Assembly (NCBI RefSeq): GCF_003668565.1
Contig: NZ_RCWJ01000001.1
Coordinates: 558,001 to 622,000 of the forward strand
Length of the DNA stretch: 64,000 nt
Reading direction: 5' to 3'
Origin: Mycetocola zhadangensis
GTDB lineage: Bacteria; Actinomycetota; Actinomycetes; Actinomycetales; Microbacteriaceae
The translations under genes were made by a program, and so were the position numbers. The notes under the pieces were generated by a model. That model was not told the DNA's origin and did not search any database. It worked only from the letters and a program-made list of their open reading frames with translations. This document shows positions 10,734 through 20,840 of the stretch, piece after piece (the first letter of the stretch is position 1; each line of letters opens with the position of its first letter).

Positions 10734-12284
10734 ATGACAACCACACACTCGACAACAGAAACCGCTTCTCTCGGGGCGAAGGTCGGAGTACGTGGATGGG
10801 CGGCCCTCGCGGTGCTCATGCTCCCGGTGCTGCTCGTCTCGGTCGACAACACGGTGTTGAACTTTGCGCTTCCGGCAATCTCGGAGGACCTCACACCGAG
10901 CGGAACACAATTGCTGTGGATGATCGACATCTATCCGCTGGTGCTCGCGGGGCTGCTCGTCTCGATGGGAAGCCTCGGCGACAGGGTTGGCCGGAGGAGA
11001 CTGCTTCTGATCGGATCGGCCGGATTCGGGGTTGTGTCGATCATCGCGGCGTTCGCCCCGTCGATCGAGCTGCTCATCGGCGCCCGCGCGATACTGGGCT
11101 TCTTCGGCGCAATGCTGATGCCGTCGACTCTGTCGCTCATCCGCAACATCTTCACCGACCGTGAGCAGCGGCGCCTGGCTGTTGCCGTGTGGGCGAGCGG
11201 ATTTGCCGCTGGGAGTGCGCTCGGACCGGTGATCGGTGGTCTGCTGCTCGAGCACCTCTGGTGGGGATCGGTGTTCCTCATCGCCGTGCCCGTTCTTGTT
11301 CCGCTGCTTCTTCTTGCGCCGTTCCTCGTTCCTGAGTCCCGCGACCCGCACCCGGGTCGACTCGACCCGATCAGCATTGTCCTTTCTCTTGTCACCATGT
11401 TTCCGCTCGTCTACGGCATCAAACACGCGGCGACCGAGGGCATCGACGTGATTTCCGTGCTCTGCATCGCCGGTGCTGTGCTTGCCGGTGTGGTGTTCGT
11501 GCGTCGGCAGTCCCGGGTCGAGACTCCGATGATCGACATGGCCCTGTTTCGCATTCCGCAGTTCAGCGGCGCGATCGTGGTCAACCTGTTCAGCGTGATC
11601 GCCCTCGTCGGTGGGCTGTTCTTCGTCACCCAGCACCTGCAGCTTGTGCTTGGGCTGGCACCGCTCGCCGCCGGTTTGGCGCTCGTGCCCGGGCTGCTCA
11701 CGATGATCGTGGCGGGGCTCGTGATCGTGCCCGTCGCCGCGCGGGTGCGTCCGTCGATCGTCATTCCTGTCGCGTTGTCGTTCTCCGCCCTCGGCTACGG
11801 TGCCATCGCCCTGACCGGCGGCGACATCACGGCCACCGGAATTGCCCTGTGCTTCGTGGCGCTCGGCCTTGGCATCGGCTCTGCCGAAACCGTGTCGAAC
11901 GAACTCGTGCTTGCCCACGCGCCGGCTGCGAAAGCCGGGGCGGCGTCTGCCGTTTCCGAAACCGCGTATGAGCTCGGTGCCGTTCTCGGAACAGCGACGC
12001 TCGGAACGATCCTCACGGCGTCCTATCGCAACGCGGTCGTCGTGCCGGAGAACCTCTCGGCCGAGCAAAGTCGAGCGGCGTCGGAAACGCTCGGCGGAGC
12101 GGTCTCTGTTGCGGGTGAACTGCCCGCGGACGTTGGGGCGACGCTCCTCGAGTCGGCGCGCGTCGCGTTCGACAGCGGCGTCGGTCTCGCCGCTTGGGTC
12201 GGCTTCGGCTTCATCGTTGCGGCCGGCGCGGTCGGGGCGTTGGCGCTCCGCAACGTGCGGGGCGGCAGCGAAACGGCGCAGTAG
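10734..12284 (+). CDS. MFS drug exporter, DHA2 (EmrB/QacA) type
   Basis: A 516-residue polytopic protein with about 14 hydrophobic segments, the number typical of the proton-driven DHA2 family. The loop 2-3 signature [17 protein letters not shown] lies near residues 81-97, and the N-terminal [13 protein letters not shown] is the DHA2 motif in helix 1. It probably exports an amphiphilic drug or toxic metabolite across the cytoplasmic membrane and is controlled by the divergent TetR protein. The next gene, leuB, begins 46 nt downstream on the same strand, so some read-through is possible. Confidence 0.9.
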   Translation: MTTTHSTTETASLGAKVGVRGWAALAVLMLPVLLVSVDNTVLNFALPAISEDLTPSGTQLLWMIDIYPLVLAGLLVSMGSLGDRVGRRRLLLIGSAGFGVVSIIAAFAPSIELLIGARAILGFFGAMLMPSTLSLIRNIFTDREQRRLAVAVWASGFAAGSALGPVIGGLLLEHLWWGSVFLIAVPVLVPLLLLAPFLVPESRDPHPGRLDPISIVLSLVTMFPLVYGIKHAATEGIDVISVLCIAGAVLAGVVFVRRQSRVETPMIDMALFRIPQFSGAIVVNLFSVIALVGGLFFVTQHLQLVLGLAPLAAGLALVPGLLTMIVAGLVIVPVAARVRPSIVIPVALSFSALGYGAIALTGGDITATGIALCFVALGLGIGSAETVSNELVLAHAPAAKAGAASAVSETAYELGAVLGTATLGTILTASYRNAVVVPENLSAEQSRAASETLGGAVSVAGELPADVGATLLESARVAFDSGVGLAAWVGFGFIVAAGAVGALALRNVRGGSETAQ

Positions 12285-12330
12285 GCTGGGAATCAGTTCA
12301 CACTCGCCTTCTCGCACACATGGAGCGCAC

Positions 12331-13386
12331 ATGCCCGGTCCCGTCAAACTCGCTGTAATTCCAGGAGACGGGATTGGCCCGGAGGTCGTCGCAGAGGCCG
12401 TCAAGGTGCTCGACGCGGTGACGGCGGCGAGCGGGACGGTCTTCGAGAAGACCTGGTTCTCACTCGGAGCGACCCGGTTCCTCGAAACCGGCGATGTGCT
12501 GACGGCTGAGGACCTGGCGAGCATCTCGGCGCACGACGCCATTCTTCTCGGAGCCGTCGGCGGCGTTCCCGGGGATCCGCGCTTGAAAGACGCCAACATC
12601 GAACGCGGACTTCTGCTCGGGCTGCGCTTCGCTCTCGATCACTACGTGAACCTGCGCCCAACCCGTGTGTACCCGGGTGTTCCGAGCCCCCTCGCCGACG
12701 CAGGCGACGTCGACTTCGTGGTGGTGCGCGAGGGAACAGAGGGGCCGTATGTCGGAAACGGCGGCGCGATTCGTCGCGGCACACCTCACGAGGTGGCAAA
12801 CGAGGTGTCGGTCAACACCGCGTTCGGCGTCGAGCGCGTTGTGCGGTTCGCCTTCGCCCAGGCCGCACAGCGACGCAACAAGCTCACGCTCGTGCACAAG
12901 ACGAACGTGCTTACCTTCGCTGGGGGCATGTGGCAGCGCATCGTGAACGACGTTGCTGCCGAGTTCCCGACGGTCACCGTTGATTACCTCCACGTAGACG
13001 CGGCGACGATCTTCCTTGTGACGGACCCTGCTAGATTTGACGTCATCGTCACGGACAACCTCTTCGGCGACATCCTCACAGACCTGGCCGGCGCAATCAG
13101 CGGTGGTATCGGGCTCGCGGCCTCGGGAAACATCAACCCGGATGGCGCGTTCCCGAGCATGTTCGAGCCGGTCCACGGTTCAGCTCCCGACATCGCCGGG
13201 CAGCAGAAAGCGGACCCGACCGCCGCCATCCTCAGCGTCGCGCTCCTGCTCGAGCACCTGGGCCTCGCGGAAGAATCCGCTGCGGTGACCACTGCTGTCA
13301 CCGCAGACATCGCCCTGCGGGATTCTCGCGTGCGAAGCACCTCTGAAATCGGGGATGCCATCGCTCGCGCTATCGGAGCACACTAG
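12331..13386 (+). CDS. leuB: 3-Isopropylmalate dehydrogenase
   Basis: Oxidative decarboxylation of 3-isopropylmalate in leucine synthesis (NAD, Mg or Mn). The ATG at 12331 ([19 protein letters not shown]) fits the family N-terminus; the frame is open far upstream, but only as a shadow of the exporter. The 351-residue product has the substrate region [12 protein letters not shown], the catalytic Tyr/Lys regions and the metal site [13 protein letters not shown]. The late [16 protein letters not shown] segment is also typical. ilvE follows after 47 nt. leuA is not in the window, while leuCD lie 41 kb away. Confidence 0.95.
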   Translation: MPGPVKLAVIPGDGIGPEVVAEAVKVLDAVTAASGTVFEKTWFSLGATRFLETGDVLTAEDLASISAHDAILLGAVGGVPGDPRLKDANIERGLLLGLRFALDHYVNLRPTRVYPGVPSPLADAGDVDFVVVREGTEGPYVGNGGAIRRGTPHEVANEVSVNTAFGVERVVRFAFAQAAQRRNKLTLVHKTNVLTFAGGMWQRIVNDVAAEFPTVTVDYLHVDAATIFLVTDPARFDVIVTDNLFGDILTDLAGAISGGIGLAASGNINPDGAFPSMFEPVHGSAPDIAGQQKADPTAAILSVALLLEHLGLAEESAAVTTAVTADIALRDSRVRSTSEIGDAIARAIGAH

Positions 13387-13433
13387 ACAAATCGCGAAAA
13401 ACACGAGCATCAGCTCACCGAAGGATCGTAACC

Positions 13434-14552
13434 ATGGCACTCGCAGAAACCGAAACCGAATACTTCCCTCTGTCCTTTGAGCAGCGGCCGAGTGACAGTG
13501 TTGTCGCAGAGGCCGAACGGGAAGTCATTCTCGCCAACCCCGGGTTCGGGAAGCACTTCACCGATCACATGGTCGCCATCGACTGGACGGTCGAGGAGGG
13601 TTGGCACGATGCCCGCGTGCAGCCGTACGGTCCTTTACAACTTGACCCAGCAGCATCCGTTCTTCACTACGCCCAGGAGATCTTCGAAGGCCTCAAGGCA
13701 TACCGCCACGCTGATGGATCGGTGTGGACGTTCCGGCCCGAGAAGAACGCTGAGCGGTTCCAGCGTTCAGCTCACCGGCTCGCCCTGCCCGAACTGAGCG
13801 TCGATGACTTTCTCGAGTCAATCACCCAGCTCGTCCGCGCGGACATCTCCTGGGTGCCTGACGGCGAAGACACGAGCCTGTACCTTCGCCCATTCATGAT
13901 CGCCAACGAGTCGTTCCTCGGTGTGAGGGCCGCGCAGCGGGTCGGTTACTACGTCATCGCCAGCCCGGCGGGAGCGTACTTCCACGGCGGTGTGAAGCCA
14001 GTGTCGATCTGGCTCTCCACGTCATACAGCCGCGCAGCTCGCGGCGGAACCGGAGCGGCCAAATGCGGCGGCAACTACGCTGCGTCGCTGCTGCCCCAGC
14101 AGGAAGCTGCGGAGAACGGTTGCGCACAGGTGCTGTTCCTCGATGCTGAGTCCAACAACCGCATCGAAGAGCTCGGCGGCATGAACATCTTCTTCGTGCA
14201 CAAGGACAACAAGGTGGTGACGCCCGAACTCACAGGGAGCATTCTCGAGGGTGTCACACGTGACAGCATCATCCAGCTCGTTCGCGACCGCGGCTTCGAC
14301 GTTGAAGAGCGGGAAGTCACCGTCGACGAGTGGCGCGCCGGTGTGGAGTCCGGGGACATTACCGAGGTGTTCGCCTGCGGGACCGCTGCGGTCATCACCC
14401 CGATCGCTGAACTCAAAGGGCCGGACTTCTCAATCGGATCGCCAGACGCGCTTCCCGGAGAACTGACCATGAGCATCCGTGATGAACTGACAGACATTCA
14501 GTACGGTCGCCGCGAGGACACTCACGGCTGGCTGTACAGGCTCGACGCCTAA
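13434..14552 (+). CDS. ilvE: Branched-chain amino acid aminotransferase (PLP fold type IV)
   Basis: Transaminates the branched-chain 2-keto acids with glutamate, the last step of Ile, Leu and Val synthesis. The 372-residue protein matches the long BCAT form. The PLP-binding Lys is at residue 210 in GAAKCGGNYAASL, and the class IV signature EELGGMNIFFV follows about 30 residues later. It is preceded by leuB and followed after 18 nt by a fumarylacetoacetase-fold gene. The start has a GAAGGA-type ribosome-binding site at 13419-13424. Confidence 0.96.
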   Translation: MALAETETEYFPLSFEQRPSDSVVAEAEREVILANPGFGKHFTDHMVAIDWTVEEGWHDARVQPYGPLQLDPAASVLHYAQEIFEGLKAYRHADGSVWTFRPEKNAERFQRSAHRLALPELSVDDFLESITQLVRADISWVPDGEDTSLYLRPFMIANESFLGVRAAQRVGYYVIASPAGAYFHGGVKPVSIWLSTSYSRAARGGTGAAKCGGNYAASLLPQQEAAENGCAQVLFLDAESNNRIEELGGMNIFFVHKDNKVVTPELTGSILEGVTRDSIIQLVRDRGFDVEEREVTVDEWRAGVESGDITEVFACGTAAVITPIAELKGPDFSIGSPDALPGELTMSIRDELTDIQYGRREDTHGWLYRLDA

Positions 14553-14570
14553 CCCGACAGAAGGAATCCT

Positions 14571-15329
14571 GTGAAAATCGCACGCTTCAGCCACGACGGC
14601 GCCATCAACTTCGGCATTCTCGACGAGACGGACTTTGTTGTTCTCGCCGGCGACCCGATGTTCTCGGGGTTCGAGACGACCGGTGAGCGGGTGCCGCTCG
14701 CCGACGCCGTTCTTCTCGCGCCGGTGATCCCGCGGTCGAAGGTCGTGTGCGTCGGCAAGAACTATGCCGACCACGCGAAGGAGATGGGCGGAGAGGCTCC
14801 AGAGGAGCCACTGCTTTTCCTCAAACCGAATACCTCGGTGATCGGCCCGAACGATCGCATCGCCCTGCCGTCGTTGTCGAAGCAGGTCGAGCACGAGGGT
14901 GAACTCGCCGTGATCATCGGTTCGGTCGCGAAGAACGTTCGGGCGGAGGACGCCGACAGCGTCATCTTCGGGTACACGATCGGAAACGACGTCACGGCGC
15001 GCGACCTCCAGCGGTCGGACGGCCAATGGACGCGGGCCAAGGGTTTTGACACGTTCTGCCCGCTCGGCCCCGTCATTGAGACCGAGCTCACGTTCGACGG
15101 CGCAACCCTCGAGACCCGGGTGAACGGCGACGTTCGACAAAACGCACCGCTGACCGACATGATTCACTCGGTCGCCGAGATCATCGCCTACGCATCAGCT
15201 GTGTTCACGCTGCTGCCAGGCGACGTGATTCTCACCGGCACACCTGCCGGCGTCGGTCCGATTGTGTCCGGCGATGTTGTCGAGGTCGAGATCAGCGGGC
15301 TCGGCACGCTGCGGAACTCTGCGGTCTAG
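14571..15329 (+). CDS. Fumarylacetoacetate hydrolase-family protein
   Basis: A 252-residue protein of the FAH superfamily, whose members hydrolyse, decarboxylate or isomerise acylpyruvates and oxaloacetate. The start is GTG at 14571 with AAGGA at 14561. The family core VGKNYADHAKEMG lies near residues 63-75, and the acidic metal ligands fall in HEGELAVIIG and YTIGNDVTARD. Placed between ilvE and gltX, it is probably a housekeeping acylpyruvase or oxaloacetate-handling enzyme, but substrate cannot be set from sequence. Confidence 0.85.
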   Translation: MKIARFSHDGAINFGILDETDFVVLAGDPMFSGFETTGERVPLADAVLLAPVIPRSKVVCVGKNYADHAKEMGGEAPEEPLLFLKPNTSVIGPNDRIALPSLSKQVEHEGELAVIIGSVAKNVRAEDADSVIFGYTIGNDVTARDLQRSDGQWTRAKGFDTFCPLGPVIETELTFDGATLETRVNGDVRQNAPLTDMIHSVAEIIAYASAVFTLLPGDVILTGTPAGVGPIVSGDVVEVEISGLGTLRNSAV

Positions 15330-15374
15330 CGGAATTCCGGGGTTCGCAGCGCCGAGCGACTAGGATTGGGTCCG

Positions 15375-16895
15375 ATGTCAAGCGCAACTACACCCCAGTT
15401 CTCCACGGCCACCGGCACAGACGTTCGCGTCCGATTTTGCCCGTCCCCGACGGGTACGCCCCACGTCGGTCTGATCCGCACAGCCCTCTTCAACTGGGCA
15501 TATGCGCGGCACACCGGGGGCAAACTGGTCTTCCGGATTGAAGACACGGATGCCGCCAGGGACAGCGAGGAAAGCTATCAGCAGATCCTCGATGCTCTTC
15601 GCTGGCTGAAGATCGACTGGGATGAGGGTGAAGGCGTCGGGGGAGACCAGGGTCCATACCGGCAGTCGCAGCGCTCCGAGATCTACTCCGGTGTGATCGA
15701 GCAGCTCAAGGCCGCTGGTCACGTCTACGAAAGCTTCTCGAACGCCGAAGAGATCGATGCGCGCAACGAGGCTGCCGGTAGGCCCAAGCAGTTCGGTTAC
15801 GACAACTTTGACCGCGACCTGACCGACGAGCAGAAGGCTGCGTTCCGTGCCGAAGGCCGTTCGCCGGCGCTTCGTCTCCGGGTGCCGGACGCCGACCTCA
15901 GCTTCGACGACCTCGTTCGTGGCGAGATTACCTTCCCGGCCGGTTCGTTCACCGACTTTGTCGTGGTTCGCCCAAACGGTCAGCCGCTATACCCGTTCGT
16001 GAACCCCGTCGACGACGCGCTCATGGGTATCACCCATGTCCTCCGCGGCGAGGACCTGCTGCCGTCGACCCCGCGACAGATCGCGCTGTACCACGCTCTC
16101 ATCGACATCGGACTGACCACGTTCGTACCGCGCTTCGGCCACCTGCCCTACGTCATGGGTGAGGGCAACAAGAAGCTGTCCAAGCGCGACCCCGAGTCGA
16201 ACCTGTTCCACCACAAGGACCGCGGATTCATCCCCGAGGGCCTGGTCAACTACCTGGCGTTGCTCGGCTGGGGGCTTTCCGCCGACCGTGACGTGTTCTC
16301 GCTCGACGAGATGGTTGCAGCATTCGACGTCGTCAACGTCAACCCGAGCCCCGCCCGCTTCGACCTCAAAAAGGCGGAGTCCATCAACGGAGACCACATT
16401 CGACTGCTCGCAGCCGATGACTTCGCTGAGCGCACGATTCCGTATCTCGTAAGTGCTGGCATCCTCACCGAACCGCTGACCGAAAACCAGCGTCGAATCC
16501 TTGCCGAAGCGGCGCCCCTCGTTCAGGAGCGCATCGGCTTGCTTGGGGAAGCTCCGGGCATGCTCGGATTCCTCTTCACGGATGCCACGGGGTTTGCTTA
16601 TCAGGACGACGCGCTGAAGAGCCTCCCGCAGAACGCCTCTGAGGTGCTGGACGCATCGATCGCGTCGCTCACTGATGTGACCGACGCCGACTGGACCGCC
16701 GAGACGCTCCAGGGCGCCCTCGCCGCGACGCTCATCGAGGGGCTCGGCCTCAAGCCGCGCATTGCGTACGGGCCGCTCCGCGTTGCCGTTTCGGGGCGCC
16801 GGGTGTCTCCGCCGCTCTTTGAGTCCATGCAGATCCTCGGAAAAGCCGACGCCCTCGCTCGCCTCGAGCGGCTCAAGGCGCACCTCGCGTCGTGA
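15375..16895 (+). CDS. gltX: Glutamyl-tRNA synthetase, class Ic
   Basis: Charges tRNA-Glu, and in many actinobacteria also tRNA-Gln for later amidation. The ATG at 15375 is taken; a TTG three codons earlier is less likely. The 506-residue protein has the HIGH-type motif [19 protein letters not shown] near residues 23-41 and a KMSKS-type KKLSKRD near residue 265. A C-terminal anticodon-binding region follows. Its last codons overlap the GTG of the next gene. A tRNA-Gln gene lies 1 kb downstream. Confidence 0.96.
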   Translation: MSSATTPQFSTATGTDVRVRFCPSPTGTPHVGLIRTALFNWAYARHTGGKLVFRIEDTDAARDSEESYQQILDALRWLKIDWDEGEGVGGDQGPYRQSQRSEIYSGVIEQLKAAGHVYESFSNAEEIDARNEAAGRPKQFGYDNFDRDLTDEQKAAFRAEGRSPALRLRVPDADLSFDDLVRGEITFPAGSFTDFVVVRPNGQPLYPFVNPVDDALMGITHVLRGEDLLPSTPRQIALYHALIDIGLTTFVPRFGHLPYVMGEGNKKLSKRDPESNLFHHKDRGFIPEGLVNYLALLGWGLSADRDVFSLDEMVAAFDVVNVNPSPARFDLKKAESINGDHIRLLAADDFAERTIPYLVSAGILTEPLTENQRRILAEAAPLVQERIGLLGEAPGMLGFLFTDATGFAYQDDALKSLPQNASEVLDASIASLTDVTDADWTAETLQGALAATLIEGLGLKPRIAYGPLRVAVSGRRVSPPLFESMQILGKADALARLERLKAHLAS

Positions 16896-17800
16896 GCACG
16901 GACTTCGACGTCGTCGTGATCGGCGGGGGCCCGGCCGGGCTCTCCGCCGCTCTCAACCTTGTGCGCGCCCGCCAGCGGGTGCTTGTGCTCGACGGCAACC
17001 GTCCGCGGAACGCAGCCACCCTGAACTCGCACGGGTTTCTCACGCGCGACGGCGTCTCACCGCTCGAGTTGCGGAAGATGGGCCGCGAGGAAGTTGCCGG
17101 ATACGACGACGCCGAGGTGCAGTTCGCTACCGTCACCCGGGTCAGTCCGCTCGATCAGGGCTTTCGGGTTGAGGCGGACGGCATCCGCGGCTCGGCTGAC
17201 CGCGACGTCACCACGCGACGGGTACTCGTGGCAACCGGACTCACCGAGACGCTGCCGGCCATCGGCAACATGCGCGCCTACTACGGCACGGCACTGCACA
17301 GCTGCTACGAGTGCGACGGTTACGAAAAGGCGGGGGAGCAGCTCGCCATTATCGGCGAGAGCGACGACCTCGCTGACCGCGCACTTCTGGCAACTGTGTG
17401 GTCAGACGACGTCGTCGTGTTCACCAACGGTGTGGGTGAAGTGACATATTCCGACGAGCGGATGCTTGCGGCGCGGAATATTCCTGTCGAGCGACGCGAG
17501 GTGGCTGAGTTTGTCGGAGACCGAGGAGCGCTCACCGGGCTGCGCCTCGTCGACGGAACAGTGGTACCGCGAACCGGTGGCTTCGTGCGCCCGCTGTGGC
17601 ACGCGACCCATGGCTACCTGGATACCCTCCAGCCCCTCACAGACGAGCGCGGACTGCTCCTGGTTGACGCGGGTGGCCGCACGAGCGTTCCTGGTTTATA
17701 TGCCGCTGGAGACATCACTCCTCCGGGTCCGGAGCAGCTCATCGTCGCTGCCGGCGCCGGCGCGCAGGTCTCGGCGGCCATCGTCCGCGACTCAATTTGA
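16892..17800 (+). CDS. Thioredoxin-reductase-like FAD oxidoreductase
   Basis: A 302-residue class II pyridine-nucleotide-disulfide oxidoreductase. The FAD-binding [13 protein letters not shown] lies near residues 10-22 and a redox-type CYEC at residues 138-141 (SCYECDG). A C-terminal FAD motif, [20 protein letters not shown], is also present. The CxxC suggests a real disulfide reductase rather than a cysteine-free ferredoxin-NADP reductase relative, but CYEC differs from the usual CATC of TrxB. It starts GTG inside the gltX stop and so is coupled to it. The true partner is unknown. Confidence 0.85.
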   Translation: MSTDFDVVVIGGGPAGLSAALNLVRARQRVLVLDGNRPRNAATLNSHGFLTRDGVSPLELRKMGREEVAGYDDAEVQFATVTRVSPLDQGFRVEADGIRGSADRDVTTRRVLVATGLTETLPAIGNMRAYYGTALHSCYECDGYEKAGEQLAIIGESDDLADRALLATVWSDDVVVFTNGVGEVTYSDERMLAARNIPVERREVAEFVGDRGALTGLRLVDGTVVPRTGGFVRPLWHATHGYLDTLQPLTDERGLLLVDAGGRTSVPGLYAAGDITPPGPEQLIVAAGAGAQVSAAIVRDSI

Positions 17801-17858
17801 GAGTGGGTCGCGGTTAGGCTACAGTTGACTCTCGGCTGGGGGTAACACTTTCGGCCAT

Positions 17859-17930
17859 TGGGGTATGGTGTAATTGGCAACACGGATGATTCTGGTTCAT
17901 TTGTTCTTGGTTCGAGTCCAGGTACCCCAG
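17859..17930 (+). tRNA. tRNA-Gln (CTG)
   Basis: A 72-nt cloverleaf. Acceptor arms TGGGGTA (17859-17865) and TACCCCA (17923-17929) pair fully, with discriminator G at 17930. The anticodon stem GATGA/TCATT encloses loop TTCTGGT with anticodon CTG. The T arm is CTTGG-TTCGAGT-CCAGG. CCA is not encoded. Confidence 0.95.
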
Positions 17931-17934
17931 CAGT

Positions 17935-17961
17935 AAAACCCTCGCCACGGCGGGGGTTTTT
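17935..17961 (+). terminator. Terminator after tRNA-Gln
   Basis: An AAAACCCTCGCC arm pairs with GGCGGGGGTTTT (one G-U pair) across a very short loop, ending in five T. It begins 5 nt after the tRNA and marks the end of the left core block. Confidence 0.8.
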
Positions 17962-18162
17962 GCGTATGCGGGCCGCGCTATGAACCCAGATCCCCCTACC
18001 TCGTGAAGGTAACGGTCCGTCGCCCGTTTCTTCCCGCAAACGTGAAGAGTGAGCACTTCGCGTTCGACTGGCACTTCGGTCGCTTAGGCGTCCACGCCGA
18101 TGTCGGATCGTGCACTGAAGAAGTCGACATGAGGAGAATCAATCAGTCCATACTGTCCGTCC

Positions 18163-19308
18163 TCAATTGCTCAAATAGCGGTCCACAGCTGCGGCCGAGT
18201 ACTCGCGGTCCACGACGAGGGCCGCGAGGCCGACGGTAGCTCCGTGTTGTCCGAGCGTGGCGAGCCTGACGCTCAGGTGCCGGGTTGCTCGAGGGAGGGA
18301 ACGAGGATAGAGCGTCTCGCGCACACCGGTCAGTAGGGGCGCTGACGAAAGCATGCCCCCGAGAATCACCTCGGCAGGGTTGAGGAGCGACACGACGGTC
18401 GCGACGACTCCGCCGATGACCCGGCCCGCCTCCTGCGTCAACCTTGCCGCGTCGGTGTCGCCTGCTGCGAGGTATTTGCCAACGTCAGAACCGGATGTGG
18501 CCGGCTTTCCCAGCTCTGTGAGCGCACGCGCGACGGCACCTCCGGAAGCGACAGCGGCGAGGCATCCGTAGGCGCCGCAATGGCACAGTAGGTGCTCGTA
18601 CCCGGCGATCTTGACGTGCCCGATGTCGCCGGCGCCGCCATCGGTACCCCTGTAAACGTTCCCGCCGAGGACGATTCCGGTGCCGATTCCTGACGACACC
18701 TTGATGAAGCACAGCGACCGGGAATCAGGGTAAGCGGTGCGCTGCTCACCCAGAGCGGCAGCGTCAGCGTCATTCCCGACGAGAACTGGAACCCCGAGCG
18801 CGTCGCGGAGGTGCTCGGGTACCGGGTAGGCGTCCCAGCCGGGCATGATGGGTGGCTGGCTCGGCCGACCCGTGTCAGGGTCGACTGGGCCTGGCACACT
18901 GATCCCGATGGCTGCTACCTGGGTGCGGTCGCCTTCGCCGCCGAGAAGCGACCGTGCACGCTCGGCTATTGCATTGAGGGCGACGTCGGGTCCATCGGCG
19001 ACCGCGACAGCGACACGCTCCTCTGCTCGCACGCGACCCGCTAAGTCTGTCAGGGCAACCGTCGTGTGGGTCGTCTCGACCGAGGCCGTCACAATGGTGG
19101 CGTGTGAGGTGTTGAATTCGAGCCGTCTGGATGGGCGGCCGCCCGTGACGCGTTCAGTCCCTCGCTCGACGATTAGCCCCACATCGAGCAATGCGTCGAT
19201 GCGTGATGAGACCGTCATACGGGACAGGCCCGTGAGGTTGAGTACGTCGCCGCGCGTAAGTTTGCCGTGCTCTCGAATGAGTGCCAGCACATCGCCTGGT
19301 CCGGGCAT
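18163..19308 (-). CDS. ROK-family transcriptional repressor of the sugar locus
   Basis: A 381-residue ROK regulator. The N-terminal winged helix-turn-helix (about residues 5-60, LTRGDVLNLTGLSRMTVSSR) precedes a sugar-kinase-like ROK domain containing the zinc-binding CHCGAYGCLAA near residue 240. ROK regulators of the NagC/XylR type bind a sugar or sugar phosphate and release DNA. It is divergent from the ABC sugar operon across a 134-bp gap with a promoter and an inverted repeat, so it is most likely that operon's repressor. The 200 bp between the tRNA-Gln terminator and this gene hold nothing I can identify. Confidence 0.9.
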   Translation of the reverse strand: MPGPGDVLALIREHGKLTRGDVLNLTGLSRMTVSSRIDALLDVGLIVERGTERVTGGRPSRRLEFNTSHATIVTASVETTHTTVALTDLAGRVRAEERVAVAVADGPDVALNAIAERARSLLGGEGDRTQVAAIGISVPGPVDPDTGRPSQPPIMPGWDAYPVPEHLRDALGVPVLVGNDADAAALGEQRTAYPDSRSLCFIKVSSGIGTGIVLGGNVYRGTDGGAGDIGHVKIAGYEHLLCHCGAYGCLAAVASGGAVARALTELGKPATSGSDVGKYLAAGDTDAARLTQEAGRVIGGVVATVVSLLNPAEVILGGMLSSAPLLTGVRETLYPRSLPRATRHLSVRLATLGQHGATVGLAALVVDREYSAAAVDRYLSN

Positions 19309-19344
19309 TCACCGGCCCCCCCTATCTCTTTGTTCTTATTATGC

Positions 19345-19373
19345 TTGACAGTTAGACAAAACGAACCTAACTT
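19345..19373 (+). promoter_or_regulatory. Promoter with embedded inverted repeat of the sugar operon
   Basis: A -35 box TTGACA (19345-19350) is followed by 17 bp and TAACTT (19368-19373) as -10. GTTAG (19351-19355) and CTAAC (19367-19371) form an exact inverted repeat across the spacer, which is AT-rich (ACAAAACGAAC). This is the expected place for a ROK repressor operator. The ribosome-binding site AAGGAGG of the downstream gene is at 19430-19436. Confidence 0.65.
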
Positions 19374-19442
19374 TTATACGTATCGGTCGTTCGACTGCGG
19401 CTGGCATTACCCTGCGGTACATCATGCTCAAGGAGGCGCGCG

Positions 19443-20840
19443 ATGAAGAGTCGATCCATAGCAGTGACAATGATGGCAGTGTCCGCGGTAGCAGCGGTCA
19501 CACTCGCCGGCTGTACATCGGAGCCTGAGAACGGTGAGACGTCTGAGGAACAAGGCATTACATTCTGGGTTCAGGAAGATCTGCCCGACCGCGTCGAGGC
19601 CACGGAGGCTATCGTCGCGGACTTCGAAGAGAAGTCAGGCATCGACGTGGAAGTTGTATCGGTTGCCGAGGACCAGTTCGCCCAGCTCATCACGTCGTCG
19701 GCCGCAGCAGGCGACCTCCCCGATGTCATCGGCGGCATCTCCCTCCCACAGGTGCGTACCCTCTCGGCGAGCGAACTCATCGACACCGAGGCCGTTTCAG
19801 CCGTCGTCGAGGACCTCGACCCGTCGACGTTCTCCGACAAGGCACTCGAGCTCACCGCCGACGGCGACGCACAGCTCGCTGTTCCCAGTGAGTCGTGGCT
19901 TCAGATGCTCCTGTACCGCACCGACCTCTTCGAGGCTGCTGGCCTCGACGCGCCGGACTCGTATGACAAGATCCTCGAGGCGGCAGAGGCGCTGAACTCT
20001 TCTGACCTTGCCGGTTTCGTTGGCGCGACCGCGCCAGGTGACGCGTTCACCGAGCAGACGTTCGAGCAGATCGCTCTGGGAAATGACTGCCAGCTCGTTG
20101 ACGAGGATGCCGAGATCACACTCGACTCCGAGCAGTGCGTCGAATCCTTTGACTTCTACGGCGACCTCATCTCGAACTACTCGGTTCCTGGTGCCCAGGA
20201 CGTCGATACGACTCGTGCCACGTACTTCGGTGGCCAGGCCGCAATGTTCATTTGGTCGAGCTTCGTCCTGGACGAGATGGCAGGCCTGCGCAACGACGCC
20301 AAACCCACGTGCCCGGAGTGCGCCGAAAACCCGGCGTTCCTCGCCGAGAACACCGGCGTCGTCACCTCGATTGCGGGGCCTGACTCGGACGAACCTGCGC
20401 AGTTTGGCGAGATCACGTCGTGGACCATCACTGACGGCGCGAATGCGACGGGCTCGCAGGAGTTCATCAAGTTCATGATGAGCGACGGCTACGAAGACTG
20501 GATCGCAATTGCACCGGAGGGCAAGGTGCCGGCTCGCTTCGGAACGCCGGATGAACCCACGCGCTACTCCGATGTGTGGGCCACGCTCCCTGCCGGAGTC
20601 GACACGAAGGCTCCTCTTTCGGACTTCTACTCGGCCGAGGTGCTCGATGCTGTTGCCGCCGGCCCGGCGAACATTGCACGGTGGGGCATCCCCCAGGGCC
20701 AGGGAGACCTACTGGGAGCACTTCAGGGCGAGCAGCCCGTCGCCAACGCTGTCAATGAAGTCACTCAGGGCGCCGAAGCCGAGCAGGCGGCGACCACGGC
20801 GGCCGAGACGGCCCGCGCCGTCCAGGAGTCGCTCCAGTGA
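19443..20840 (+). CDS. ABC transporter sugar-binding lipoprotein
   Basis: Extracytoplasmic solute-binding protein of the carbohydrate (CUT1) importer type, 465 residues. A lipoprotein signal peptide ends in LAGC with the lipidated Cys at residue 24, so it is tethered to the outer face of the membrane. The body has the SBP_bac_1 pattern, with an early ITFWVQEDLPDRVEATEAIV. A strong AAGGAGG site sits 6 nt before the ATG. It is the first gene of a tight operon with two permeases, two sugar dehydrogenases and two glycosidase-type genes. By position it corresponds to E. coli YcjN; the ligand is unknown. Confidence 0.9.
   Translation: MKSRSIAVTMMAVSAVAAVTLAGCTSEPENGETSEEQGITFWVQEDLPDRVEATEAIVADFEEKSGIDVEVVSVAEDQFAQLITSSAAAGDLPDVIGGISLPQVRTLSASELIDTEAVSAVVEDLDPSTFSDKALELTADGDAQLAVPSESWLQMLLYRTDLFEAAGLDAPDSYDKILEAAEALNSSDLAGFVGATAPGDAFTEQTFEQIALGNDCQLVDEDAEITLDSEQCVESFDFYGDLISNYSVPGAQDVDTTRATYFGGQAAMFIWSSFVLDEMAGLRNDAKPTCPECAENPAFLAENTGVVTSIAGPDSDEPAQFGEITSWTITDGANATGSQEFIKFMMSDGYEDWIAIAPEGKVPARFGTPDEPTRYSDVWATLPAGVDTKAPLSDFYSAEVLDAVAAGPANIARWGIPQGQGDLLGALQGEQPVANAVNEVTQGAEAEQAATTAAETARAVQESLQ

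Noticed and set aside
10698-12599. 633-codon open frame antisense to the MFS exporter and leuB start
   Set aside because: Long because of codon bias; composition is Arg/His/Gln-rich and it crosses the divergent promoter.
17859-17961. tRNA-Gln as an integration site
   Set aside because: No integrase gene and no copy of the tRNA 3' end was found downstream, so it cannot be called an attachment site.
18003-18239. 78-codon open frame between tRNA-Gln and the ROK gene
   Set aside because: Basic product without motif, overlaps the 3' end of the ROK gene and lacks a ribosome-binding site.
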